NCBI GenBank assembly: GCA_041621405.1
Contig: JBFKAV010000010.1
Location: 1 to 44,841, forward strand
DNA length: 44,841 nucleotides
Reading direction: 5' to 3'
DNA from: JBFKAV01 sp041621405
GTDB taxonomy: Bacteria; Pseudomonadota; Alphaproteobacteria; Rhodobacterales; Rhodobacteraceae
Positions 33,394 to 41,967 of the stretch are shown here, in pieces. The notes below the pieces were generated by a model. That model saw nothing but the letters and a program-made list of their open reading frames with translations. It was not told where the DNA came from and did not search any database. Within the stretch, counting starts at the first letter, position 1; the number at the start of each line of letters is the position of its first letter. The position numbers were made by a program, and so were the translations under genes.

Positions 33394-35778
33394 ATGGACG
33401 ACCGATCGAAGCAAGTAGATGGTTGGGCCTCGCAGGCCTCGCAGGCCGCGCGGGTGGCCGCAAGCAAGGCCGCCTATGCTTGCCCAATGCACCCCGAGGT
33501 GCGGCAGCCAGGCCCCGGCTCCTGCCCGAAGTGCGGGATGAATCTGGTACCCGAGGGGAGCGAAACGGCGCCCCACTCCCACATGCACTCCGCGACGGAC
33601 CACGCCGCCACGGAACCAGAGGATGGCAGCTACGACACGGTTCCGGACGGCTTTGCCGGGCCGGTCTACACCTGCCCGATGCATGCGCAAGTGCGGCAGA
33701 CCAGCCCCGGCTCCTGCCCGATCTGCGGCATGGGGCTGGAGCTCGAGTCGGCGGCGATGGCCGAGGCGGGGCCGAACCCGGAGCTCGTGGACTTCACCCG
33801 CCGCTTCTGGGTCGGCGCGGCGCTGACCGTGCCGCTTCTGGTCCTCACCATGGGGCCGCTCGTCGGCCTCGGCACTGTGCGCGAGGTTTTCGGCGAGCGC
33901 GCCACGCTCTGGATCGAGCTCGCGCTCGGGACGCCGGTGGTGCTCTGGTGCGGCTGGCCGTTCCTGATGCGCGGCTGGCGCTCGTTCCGGACCTGGAACC
34001 TCAACATGTTCTCGCTGATCGCCATGGGCGTGATGGCGGCCTGGCTCTTCAGCGTGACCGCCGTGCTCGCGCCGGGCGTCTTCCCCGCGGGTTTCCGCGA
34101 CGCCGAGGGACATGTCGGCGTCTACTTCGAGGCGGCGGCGGTGATCGTGGTGCTGGTCCTTCTGGGCCAGGTGATGGAGCTGCGCGCCCGCGAGGGCACA
34201 GGCCGCGCGATTCGGGCGCTCCTCGATCTTGCCCCGAAGACAGCGCGGGTGATCCGCGACGACGGGCGCGAGGAAGAGGTCCCGCTCGAGCACGTCCTGG
34301 TCGGCGACCGGCTGCGGGTCAGGCCCGGCGACAAGGTGCCGGTCGACGGCGTCGTGGTTGATGGGCGCTCCTCGGTCGACGAGAGCATGCTCACCGGCGA
34401 GCCGGTGCCGGTGGAGAAGGTCGCGGGCGCGCCGGTCACCGGCGCCACGATCAACGGCACCGGCACGCTGGTGATCGAGGCCAGGCGGGTCGGCGCCGAC
34501 ACCATGCTGGCGCAGATCGTCGAGATGGTCGCCAGCGCGCAGCGCAGCCGCGCGCCGATCCAGAAATACGCCGACAAGGTCGCGGGCGTCTTCGTGCCGG
34601 CGGTGATCGGCGTTGCCGTCCTGGCCTTCCTCGGCTGGGCGCTCTGGGGGCCGGACCCGGCGCTGGCCTATGCGCTGGTTGCGGCAGTGGCGGTGCTTAT
34701 CATCGCCTGCCCCTGCGCACTGGGGCTTGCCACCCCGATGTCGATTATGACGGCGACCGGTCGGGGCGCCCAGGCGGGCGTGCTGATCAAGAACGCCGAG
34801 GCGCTGGAGCGTTTCGAGAAGGTCGACACGCTGATCGTCGACAAGACCGGCACGCTGACCGAGGGCAAGCCGCGGCTCGTCGCGGTGCTGCCCGAGCCGG
34901 GCTTCGACGAGGCCGAGGTTCTGCAGCTGGCGGCGACGCTGGAGAAGGGCTCGGAACATCCCTTGGCCGAGGCGATCGTCGGCGGCGCAGTGGACCGCGG
35001 CGTCGCGCTGGGCGCGGTCGAGGATTTCGAGGCGGTGACCGGCAAGGGCGTCAGGGGCCGCGTCGGTGGCAAGGCTGTGGCGCTCGGCAACCTGAAGCTA
35101 GTGCAGGATCTGGGGCACGATGCCGGGGAGCTCCCCGACAAGGCCAATGCCCGCCGCGACCAAGGCGAGACGGTGATGTTCGTGGTGCTGGACGGCGAGA
35201 TCGCGGGTCTTGTCAGCGTCGCCGATCCTGTGAAGCAAACCACGCCCGAGGCGCTGAAGGCGCTGCACGAGCTCGGCTTCCGCATCATCATGGTCACGGG
35301 CGACAACGAGCGCACCGCAAAGGCGGTGGCCGGCCGGCTCGGCATCGACGAGATCCGCGCCGAGGTGCTGCCCGCGGAAAAGGCGAAGATCATCGCCGCG
35401 CTGCAGTCCGGGGGGCGCAATGTCGCGATGGCCGGCGACGGGGTGAACGATGCCCCCGCTTTGGCGCAGGCCGACGTCGGAATCGCCATGGGCACCGGCG
35501 CCGACGTGGCGATCGAGAGCGCGGGGATCACGCTCGTGAAAGGCAACCTCGACGGCATCGTCCGCGCCCGCCGGCTGGCCCGCGCGACGATGCGCAACAT
35601 CCGACAGAACCTGTTCTTCGCGCTGATCTACAACGCTCTCGGCGTGCCGGTGGCGGCGGGCGTGCTCTACCCGTGGTTCGGCATCTTGATCAGCCCGATG
35701 TTCGCCGCCTTTGCGATGAGCGCCTCGTCGATCTCGGTGGTGATGAACGCATTGAGGCTGAGGAGCGCTCGCACATGA
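33394..35778 (+). CDS. copA: Copper-translocating P1B-type ATPase with two N-terminal HMBD motifs
   Basis: 794 residues. The N-terminus has two short metal-binding motifs, ACPMHPEV to CPKCGM (30-49) and TCPMHAQV to CPICGM (94-113), plus a His/Met-rich linker (HSHMHS). Classic GMxCxxC domains are absent. The pump core has DESMLTGEP, the transmembrane C439-P440-C441, phosphorylated D483 in DKTGTLTEG, GSEHPLAEAI and GDGVNDAPAL. YNALGVP and MSASS in the last two helices are the monovalent copper (P1B-1) pattern. It exports Cu(I) across the inner membrane. GGGAGG precedes the start. A CueR-like promoter lies upstream, but no cueR gene is in the window. Confidence 0.92.
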   Translation: MDDRSKQVDGWASQASQAARVAASKAAYACPMHPEVRQPGPGSCPKCGMNLVPEGSETAPHSHMHSATDHAATEPEDGSYDTVPDGFAGPVYTCPMHAQVRQTSPGSCPICGMGLELESAAMAEAGPNPELVDFTRRFWVGAALTVPLLVLTMGPLVGLGTVREVFGERATLWIELALGTPVVLWCGWPFLMRGWRSFRTWNLNMFSLIAMGVMAAWLFSVTAVLAPGVFPAGFRDAEGHVGVYFEAAAVIVVLVLLGQVMELRAREGTGRAIRALLDLAPKTARVIRDDGREEEVPLEHVLVGDRLRVRPGDKVPVDGVVVDGRSSVDESMLTGEPVPVEKVAGAPVTGATINGTGTLVIEARRVGADTMLAQIVEMVASAQRSRAPIQKYADKVAGVFVPAVIGVAVLAFLGWALWGPDPALAYALVAAVAVLIIACPCALGLATPMSIMTATGRGAQAGVLIKNAEALERFEKVDTLIVDKTGTLTEGKPRLVAVLPEPGFDEAEVLQLAATLEKGSEHPLAEAIVGGAVDRGVALGAVEDFEAVTGKGVRGRVGGKAVALGNLKLVQDLGHDAGELPDKANARRDQGETVMFVVLDGEIAGLVSVADPVKQTTPEALKALHELGFRIIMVTGDNERTAKAVAGRLGIDEIRAEVLPAEKAKIIAALQSGGRNVAMAGDGVNDAPALAQADVGIAMGTGADVAIESAGITLVKGNLDGIVRARRLARATMRNIRQNLFFALIYNALGVPVAAGVLYPWFGILISPMFAAFAMSASSISVVMNALRLRSART

Positions 35779-35912
35779 GACCGCCGACCCGAAAGGCTGG
35801 GCCTGAGAGGTTCTGGTGGGGTCTGATGACCATTCGATGCAAGATCTATGCCAGCGCGCTGGAGGCTTGGCCGGCAATGAGATAACGGCGCCGCCAGCGC
35901 TCGCAATGAGCC

Positions 35913-38276
35913 ATGTCTGTGCTCGACCGAAAGCTGTTCCGCGATCTGCTGCGCCTCTGGGTGCAGGCGCTGGCGATCGCGCTCGTCCTTGCCGGCGGGG
36001 TCGCGACGCTTCTCCTGGCGGTCGGCTCCTACCGCTCGCTCGAAGAGACGCGGATCGCCTACTACGAGCGCCAGCGCTTCGCCGACGTCTTCGCCACCGC
36101 CCGCCGCGCGCCACGGCGGCTGATGGACCGGATCGTCGAGATCCCCGGCGTCGGGAGTGCCGCAGCCCGCATATCCGAAGTGGCGGTGCTCGATGTGGAA
36201 GGCTTTGCCGAGCCGGTGATCGGTCGGTTCCTCTCTATCCCCGAAATGGGCGAGCCGGCGGTGAGTCGACCCTACCTGCGCACCGGACGCCTGCCGGAGC
36301 CGGGGTCTGCGGACGAGGTGCTGATCAGCGACAATTTCGCGCGCGCCCAGGGCCTGCGCCCCGGGTCGGAATTCTCGGCGGTCCTGAACGGTCGGAAGCG
36401 CGGTCTGCGCGTGGTCGGCACCGCGCTCTCTCCGGAATTCGTTTATGCCGTGGGCCCGGGCCAGATCATGCCAGACGACCTGCGCTTCGGCGTGGTCTGG
36501 ATGCGCGAACGGGCGCTGGCCGCCATCTTCGACCTCGAGGGCGCCTTCTCCGAGGTAAACCTTACGCTGACGCGCGGAACCGAGGAGGCTGCCGTCATCG
36601 ACCGGCTCGACGCGCTTCTCGACAGGTATGGGGGGCGCGCGGCGCATGGCCGGCACGACCAGCCCTCCCATGCCTTCCTCGAGCACGGGCTCGACATGCT
36701 GAGGACCATGAGCTTCACCTTGCCCCCGGTGTTCCTGGCGGTGGCCGTCTTTCTCGTGAACCTCATCCTCGGGCGCCTAATACTCTTAGAGCGGGAGCAG
36801 ATCGGACTTCTGAAGGCACTCGGCTACAGCACCGCCTCCATTGCCACACACTACCTGAAGTTCGTGACCGCCATCGCCGCCGTCGGCATGGTCATCGGCT
36901 TCGCGGCGGGAACGTGGCTCGGCAGATACGTGACCGGAATCTACGCGGAGTTCTTCCGCTTCCCGATCCTCGTCTTCAGCCAGGGCCCCGATCTTTACGT
37001 CATCGCCGCGCTCCTGTCGCTCGCCGCCGCCGGCCTCGGCGCGACCCGTGCGATTGCACAGATCACGCGCCTCGCGCCCGCCGTGGCGATGCAGCCGCCC
37101 ACGCCACCGATATACCGGCGGATGCTGCCTGCAGATCTCGCGGGCGTGCGGTCGCTGCCGCCTCCGGTGATCATGTCCGTGCGCAACATGCTCAACCATC
37201 CGCTTCGCGCAGGGCTGACGATACTTGGCCTTGGTCTCGGCACGGCGATCCTATTCGTGTCGCTCTTCATGGAGGACTCGATGGAGTACCTCATCGAGGT
37301 GAAATACTTCCGGGCCGAACGGCAGGACGCGACGCTGAGCTTCGCCGAGGCCCGGCCGGAGGACGCGGTCTTCGAGGTCATGCGCCTTCCCGGCGTGATG
37401 GTCGCCGAGCCGTTCCGCAGGGTGCCGATCCGCATCCGAAATGGCAGCATCGAGCGCCGCACCGCGATCCGCGGCCGGCCGACGGGAACCCGTCTGGCCC
37501 GGATTGTCGGACAAGATCTCGTAACCGTCGAGCCTCCCACCTCGGGCGTGGCGATCTCGGAATGGCTCGGCCGCGTGCTCGGCGTCAGACCTGGCGACAC
37601 CGTGGAAATCGACCTCCTGGAGGGCCACCGGCGCACGGTGGCGCTTCCGGTCTCGGCGCTCGTCCTGGATTTCTTCGGTCTCGACGTGACCATGGAGCTC
37701 GGGGCGCTTTCTCGGTTGATGCGGGAATCGCCTTCTTTCACCGATATCGACGTTGCGATCGACACCGCCGGGCTCGACACACTCTACCGCGAAATCAAGG
37801 CGACACCGGCCATTGCCAGCATTGCGCTGCAGGACGTGGCGCTGGCGAACTTCCGGATCGCTCTCGTGATCATCGTCACCACGATGTCGGGGATATACAC
37901 CGGCCTCGCGGCAGTCATCGCCTTTGGAGTGGTCTACAACAACGTGCGGATCGCGCTTTCGGAACGGGCGCGCGAACTGGCCAGCCTCAGGATTCTGGGG
38001 TTCAGCCGGAGCGAGGTCTATTGGATACTCGTTCTCGAGCTGGTCATCGTCTCGTTGCTCGCGCAACCGGTCGGTTGGGCGGCGGGCTATCTGCTCGCAT
38101 GGGTCACCAAAGTTAACATGGACGAGGACCTTATGCGCATGCCGCTCGTCCTCGAGCCGCGCACCTTCGCGACGGCCAGCGCCATCGTCCTCGCGGCGGC
38201 GGCAGTCTCCTCTTATCTCGTCCGCCGCCGGATCGATCGGCTAGACCTCGTCGCGGTGATGAAGACCAGGGAGTGA
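35913..38276 (+). CDS. FtsX/MacB-type ABC transporter permease
   Basis: 787 residues with eight predicted membrane segments in the 1+3+1+3 pattern of duplicated FtsX-domain permeases. One lies at ~17-37; a cluster at ~268-290, 315-338 and 362-380; then ~432-455; then a final cluster at ~648-675, 703-730 and 750-772. Large periplasmic domains lie between. FtsX domains begin near YLKFVTAIAAVGMVIG and FRIALVIIVTTMSGIYT. It should work with a cytoplasmic ATPase and, given the next gene, a HlyD-type adaptor. No ATPase gene lies next to it in the window. The gene follows copA by 134 bp that hold no clear promoter. Confidence 0.88.
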   Translation: MSVLDRKLFRDLLRLWVQALAIALVLAGGVATLLLAVGSYRSLEETRIAYYERQRFADVFATARRAPRRLMDRIVEIPGVGSAAARISEVAVLDVEGFAEPVIGRFLSIPEMGEPAVSRPYLRTGRLPEPGSADEVLISDNFARAQGLRPGSEFSAVLNGRKRGLRVVGTALSPEFVYAVGPGQIMPDDLRFGVVWMRERALAAIFDLEGAFSEVNLTLTRGTEEAAVIDRLDALLDRYGGRAAHGRHDQPSHAFLEHGLDMLRTMSFTLPPVFLAVAVFLVNLILGRLILLEREQIGLLKALGYSTASIATHYLKFVTAIAAVGMVIGFAAGTWLGRYVTGIYAEFFRFPILVFSQGPDLYVIAALLSLAAAGLGATRAIAQITRLAPAVAMQPPTPPIYRRMLPADLAGVRSLPPPVIMSVRNMLNHPLRAGLTILGLGLGTAILFVSLFMEDSMEYLIEVKYFRAERQDATLSFAEARPEDAVFEVMRLPGVMVAEPFRRVPIRIRNGSIERRTAIRGRPTGTRLARIVGQDLVTVEPPTSGVAISEWLGRVLGVRPGDTVEIDLLEGHRRTVALPVSALVLDFFGLDVTMELGALSRLMRESPSFTDIDVAIDTAGLDTLYREIKATPAIASIALQDVALANFRIALVIIVTTMSGIYTGLAAVIAFGVVYNNVRIALSERARELASLRILGFSRSEVYWILVLELVIVSLLAQPVGWAAGYLLAWVTKVNMDEDLMRMPLVLEPRTFATASAIVLAAAAVSSYLVRRRIDRLDLVAVMKTRE

Positions 38277-38278
38277 CC

Positions 38279-39490
38279 ATGCAGGCAAAGGCAATCCAGC
38301 AAGGCGCAGCAGCCGCCGTGGTGGCGATGGCGCTCGCCGGCGCGGCCTGGTTTGTCTGGCCGCGCGCGATCCAGGCCGACCTGGCCGTGGTGGCCCGTGG
38401 GCCGATGGAAGTCACTGTGCACGACGATGGCCGGACGAGGGTGCGCGAGATCTACACCGTCTCCGCTCCGGTCGCGGGCCGGATTGTGCGCAATCCGCAC
38501 AAGGAGGGCGATCCGGTGACCAGCGGCGAGTCGGTCGTCGCCATCCTGCGGCCGGCCCCACCCGGCTTTCTCGATGACCGCACGCGCGCCGAGCTCGGCG
38601 CTGCGCTTTCTGCAGCCGATGCTGCCGTGCGCCGCATCGAGCACGAAGTGGCACGGCTCGAAGCGGAGCTTGAGTTCTCGCGGGCCGATCTCACACGTAT
38701 TGAGACACTTGCGCGAGATGGCGTTGTAGCCGAGCGCGCCTTGGAGGAAGCGGAGACGGAGATCACAGCGGCGGTCCATGCGCTCGCGGCCGCGCAGGCA
38801 GAGCTCGAGATGCAGCGCGGCGAGCGGGCACGGATCGAAGCACGCCTCGCGGCCAAGCCAGGGGAGACCTTCGGCGAGCCGGATGAGAGCGAAATCCGCC
38901 TCCGCGCTCCGGCCACGGGCCAGGTGCTCAGGGTGCTGCAAGAGAGCGAAACGGTGGTTGCAGCCGGAACTCCTCTGATCCAGATCAGCGACCCGAACGA
39001 TCTCGAAATCGTCGCTGACCTGCTGTCGACCGACGCGGTGCGGATCGATGTGGGTGCACCTGCGAGGATCGTCGGCTGGGGCGGGCCGCCGATCAGCGGG
39101 CGTGTTGCCCAGATCGAACCGGCGGGCTTTCCAAAGGTCTCGGCGCTCGGAATAGAGGAGCTCAGGGTCGAGACGATCATCGAGATTACCGATCCCGTCG
39201 AAAAATGGCAGCGCCTCGGCCACGACTTCCGCGTCATCGTCGAAATCACCGTCTGGCAGGAAGACGACGTGGTAACTGTCCCGGTGGGGGCGATGTTCCG
39301 GAACGGTGAGAGCTGGGCCGTATTCGCGGTCCGCGACGGCCGCGCACGGCTCACGCAAATCGAGATCGGCCACCGCAACGAGATCGAGGCCGAGGTCCGC
39401 TCCGGGGTTGCAGTAGGCGACCGCGTGATCCTCTACCCAATCGACCGAATCGCAGAGGGCGTCCGTGTCAGTCCGCGTCGGATTGAGTGA
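38279..39490 (+). CDS. HlyD/RND-type periplasmic adaptor protein
   Basis: 403 residues. One N-terminal membrane segment (AAAVVAMALAGAAWFVW) is followed by a lipoyl/barrel-sandwich half (YTVSAPVAGRIVRNPHKEGDPV) and a coiled-coil hairpin (~100-200, SAADAAVRRIEHEVARLEAELE). The second lipoyl half is EIRLRAPATGQVLRVLQESETVV, then a beta-barrel ending VPVGAMF. Such adaptors link an inner-membrane ABC exporter to an outer-membrane channel. GGGAG five bases before the ATG at 38279 selects that start over a GTG at 38273 that overlaps the permease stop. The last intact gene of the island. Confidence 0.88.
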   Translation: MQAKAIQQGAAAAVVAMALAGAAWFVWPRAIQADLAVVARGPMEVTVHDDGRTRVREIYTVSAPVAGRIVRNPHKEGDPVTSGESVVAILRPAPPGFLDDRTRAELGAALSAADAAVRRIEHEVARLEAELEFSRADLTRIETLARDGVVAERALEEAETEITAAVHALAAAQAELEMQRGERARIEARLAAKPGETFGEPDESEIRLRAPATGQVLRVLQESETVVAAGTPLIQISDPNDLEIVADLLSTDAVRIDVGAPARIVGWGGPPISGRVAQIEPAGFPKVSALGIEELRVETIIEITDPVEKWQRLGHDFRVIVEITVWQEDDVVTVPVGAMFRNGESWAVFAVRDGRARLTQIEIGHRNEIEAEVRSGVAVGDRVILYPIDRIAEGVRVSPRRIE

Positions 39491-39732
39491 AGCTGGCGCT
39501 CGTTTCAAAGGCATAGATCCGACTCCGGCTTTGCAAGAAAGCCGAAGGAAATTCGCTCTCAATGTCGCTGGAAAACCGAAGCGAACTAGTTTCGTCCATG
39601 GTGGCGTGTTTGGCGCATTTTCCAGAGAGCGACGGTGCCAATCGGTCAGGGCAGCGGCGCGGTTTGTCTAGAAACTGGATCGGGAACAAAGCCTGCGTTC
39701 CGAACTATGCGGGTGATGGATCGTGGCGATGA

Positions 39733-40092
39733 CGTCGGCGAAGGCTTGCAGATTTCGCATGGGCCGGAACCGCTGCGAAAGCCGGTGCACCTGTCTCGAG
39801 CGAATGCGAAGCCTGCCTCCAATCGCAAGAGCAAGGTCCCGACGTTTGTTATCATGGGTTCAATGAAGCACGGCTTCGAGCGTCGATATGGCGTGGCTCA
39901 ACTTCGCAACATTTGAAGAACATTTACCGAGCGGATGAGGACAGTGACCTTAGAGCGCTCTTGGAGAATGTTTTTTGCGGCTCCAGCGCCGACGAGAACT
40001 ACTTTAGGCTGAATACTCAGGCTCACATTGCCCTCGACAACGAAATTGCGCCTTGTTTCGCAGAAGAAGATTGCGGCGCCAACATTTCATAA
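39733..40092 (+). other. Unassigned open frame without a start codon
   Basis: 119 codons are open from a stop at 39730 to TAA at 40090, but without an ATG or GTG in a sensible place. The last part reads SQHLKNIYRADEDSDLRALL and NVFCGSSADENYFRLNTQAH, which has natural amino-acid composition for a soluble protein. It may be the 3' end of a truncated foreign gene. No family recognised. Confidence 0.25.
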
Positions 40093-40261
40093 TGCGCAAA
40101 GTGGAAGTTCGAGCTTTTTGCAACGAACCTCCGCTTCCCGCCCACCGCGTCGAGTGCTGCGCCCCGCGCGAGGGTCCAGAAAGGGCTCGGAGCGGTCATA
40201 GGCATTGTGGACGCTGAGGAGGTGGCCTTGTCTGAGGCGACTTCTCGATCTGCACGCTTAC

Positions 40262-40505
40262 GACACCGCTCCAACAGCACCTTCGTCTTCCCCTCCATCA
40301 CCAGCCGCGCGTCCTGCGGCGGCTTCGACTGAGCGACGGCGGTGATACCCTGCACGACGTCGAAGACGCTCTCCGGCGGTCGGCCCTCCTCGGCGAGCAC
40401 CGTCTCGACTATCCGCCCGTCTCCGCCTTCGAGAACCCGTGCTTGCGGAGCAGATCCTGCCGGTCCTCGTCCCACCGCACGACGATCCTATTTCGCGCGG
40501 CGCGG
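40262..40505 (-). pseudogene. Fragment of a plasmid-type (DUF932-like?) protein
   Basis: The minus strand reads RNRIVVRWDEDRQDLLRKHGF and, after a one-base shift, GGDGRIVETVLAEEG, SVFDVVQGITAVAQ and SKPPQDARLVMEGKTKVLLERC. The second part resembles from memory the C-terminal end of DUF932/phage-plasmid-like proteins; this is a weak assignment. No start, and a frameshift inside, so it is a remnant. A similar origin to the ParB remnant at the other border would fit. Confidence 0.35.
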
Positions 40506-40696
40506 ATGCCATGGGCGAAGGGAGCGGGCGAGGACTCGGCGAAGCGGGTCAGAGCCGGGGCGCTAGGCGCTCACACCGGTCCGCCGGACCGATTTGCTGG
40601 CGCGCCCTTCCCGGCCCTCGGCATGGCCTTGGGCGCTCGCGGCTCGAATCCCTCCACCGCAGCGTTTCGCCGCGGCCCGTGGGCCGCGACCGCCGC

Positions 40697-41719
40697 TCAC
40701 CCCTTCTTCAGGCAGCGGTTCCCGAGCACCTCGGCGATCTGCACCGCGTTCAGCGCCGCGCCCTTCCTGAGGTTGTCCGAGACGACCCACATCGAGAGCC
40801 CATTCTCCACGGTCGAATCCTGGCGGATGCGGCTGACATAGGTGGCGTATTCGCCGACGCATTCGACCGGCGTCACGTAGCCGCCGGGCTCGCGCTTGTC
40901 GACGACCAGGACGCCGGGGGCCTCGCGCAGGATGTCGCGTGCCTCGTCCTCGTCGAGGAAATCCTCGAACTCGACGTTGACCGCCTCGGAATGGCCGACG
41001 AAGACCGGCACCCGGACGCAGGTCGCGGTGACCTTGATCGCAGGGTCGACGATCTTCTTGGTCTCGGCGACCATCTTCCATTCCTCCTTGGTCTCGCCCG
41101 AGTCGAGGAAGACGTCGATGTGCGGGATCACGTTGAAGGCGATCTGCTTGGTGAATTTCTTCGGCGCGACCTCCTGGCCGGGAACGTAGAGACCCTTGGT
41201 CTGGTCCCAGAGCTCGTCGATCGCCTCCTTGCCGGCGCCGGAGACCGACTGGTAGGTGGCGACCACCACCCGCTTGATCCGTGCCCGGTCGTGCAAGGGC
41301 TTCAGCGCCACCACCATCTGCGCGGTCGAGCAGTTGGGGTTGGCGATGATCATCTTCGCGCGGTAGCCCTCGATCGCGTCGGCGTTCACCTCGGGCACGA
41401 TCAGCGGCACCTCCGGGTCGTAGCGGTAGAGCGAGGAGTTGTCGATCACCACGCAGCCGGCCTTCGCAGCCTTCGGGGCGTACTGCTTCGTCGCCTCCGA
41501 GCCGACGGCGAAGAGCGCGATGTCCCAGCCCTCGAAGTCGAAGCCGTCGAGGTCCTTGGTCTTGAGGGTCCTGTCGCCGAAGCTGACTTCGGTGCCGAGC
41601 GACTTTCGCGACGCCAGGGCCGCGATCTCATCGACCGGGAACTCGCGCTCGGCGAGGATGTTCAGCATCTCGCGGCCCACGTTGCCCGTGGCGCCGGCGA
41701 CGACGACTCGATAGCCCAT
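40697..41719 (-). CDS. asd: Aspartate-semialdehyde dehydrogenase
   Basis: 340 residues. The NADP-binding start is GYRVVVAGATGNVGREML, the nucleophile C130 lies in ANPNCSTAQ, and the Q of TYQSVSGAGKEAIDEL and the His of FVGHSEAVNVEFE complete the active site. It reduces aspartyl phosphate to aspartate semialdehyde on the way to Lys, Thr, Met and diaminopimelate. The start at 41719 has GGAG at good spacing; an ATG five codons upstream has a weaker site. The open frame extends far upstream but that is read-through of GC-rich DNA opposite and inside imuB. First core gene right of the island. Confidence 0.95.
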   Translation of the reverse strand: MGYRVVVAGATGNVGREMLNILAEREFPVDEIAALASRKSLGTEVSFGDRTLKTKDLDGFDFEGWDIALFAVGSEATKQYAPKAAKAGCVVIDNSSLYRYDPEVPLIVPEVNADAIEGYRAKMIIANPNCSTAQMVVALKPLHDRARIKRVVVATYQSVSGAGKEAIDELWDQTKGLYVPGQEVAPKKFTKQIAFNVIPHIDVFLDSGETKEEWKMVAETKKIVDPAIKVTATCVRVPVFVGHSEAVNVEFEDFLDEDEARDILREAPGVLVVDKREPGGYVTPVECVGEYATYVSRIRQDSTVENGLSMWVVSDNLRKGAALNAVQIAEVLGNRCLKKG

Positions 41720-41967
41720 TTCGTTCTCCATCGTCTCGAAGGACGAGGGCGCCCTTAGCGCAGGGCGCGGGGCTTGGGAAGGGGCGGCGCTCAGTCGGTG
41801 CGGTCCTGTGACCGGCGGTAGACGGGGTGGGTGGGGGGAGGCGAGCGCCAAGGCAAGGAAGATGGTGGCGAGTCCGGGGGCCAGGCGCCTGCACGAGCCC
41901 CGCAGCCGAAGGCGAGGAGGCGAGAGGGGGTCTTGCGCCGGAGGCGCGCAATTGGATCTTGGGGCGG

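Larger units (their letters stand above)
39491..40696. other. Decayed, AT-richer right border of the island
   Basis: 1.2 kb with no intact gene. One line counted (39541-39600) is 50% GC against ~70% in neighbours. It contains an unassigned open frame and a frameshifted protein fragment (listed separately). No transposase core or terminal repeats were found by eye. Confidence 0.6.
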
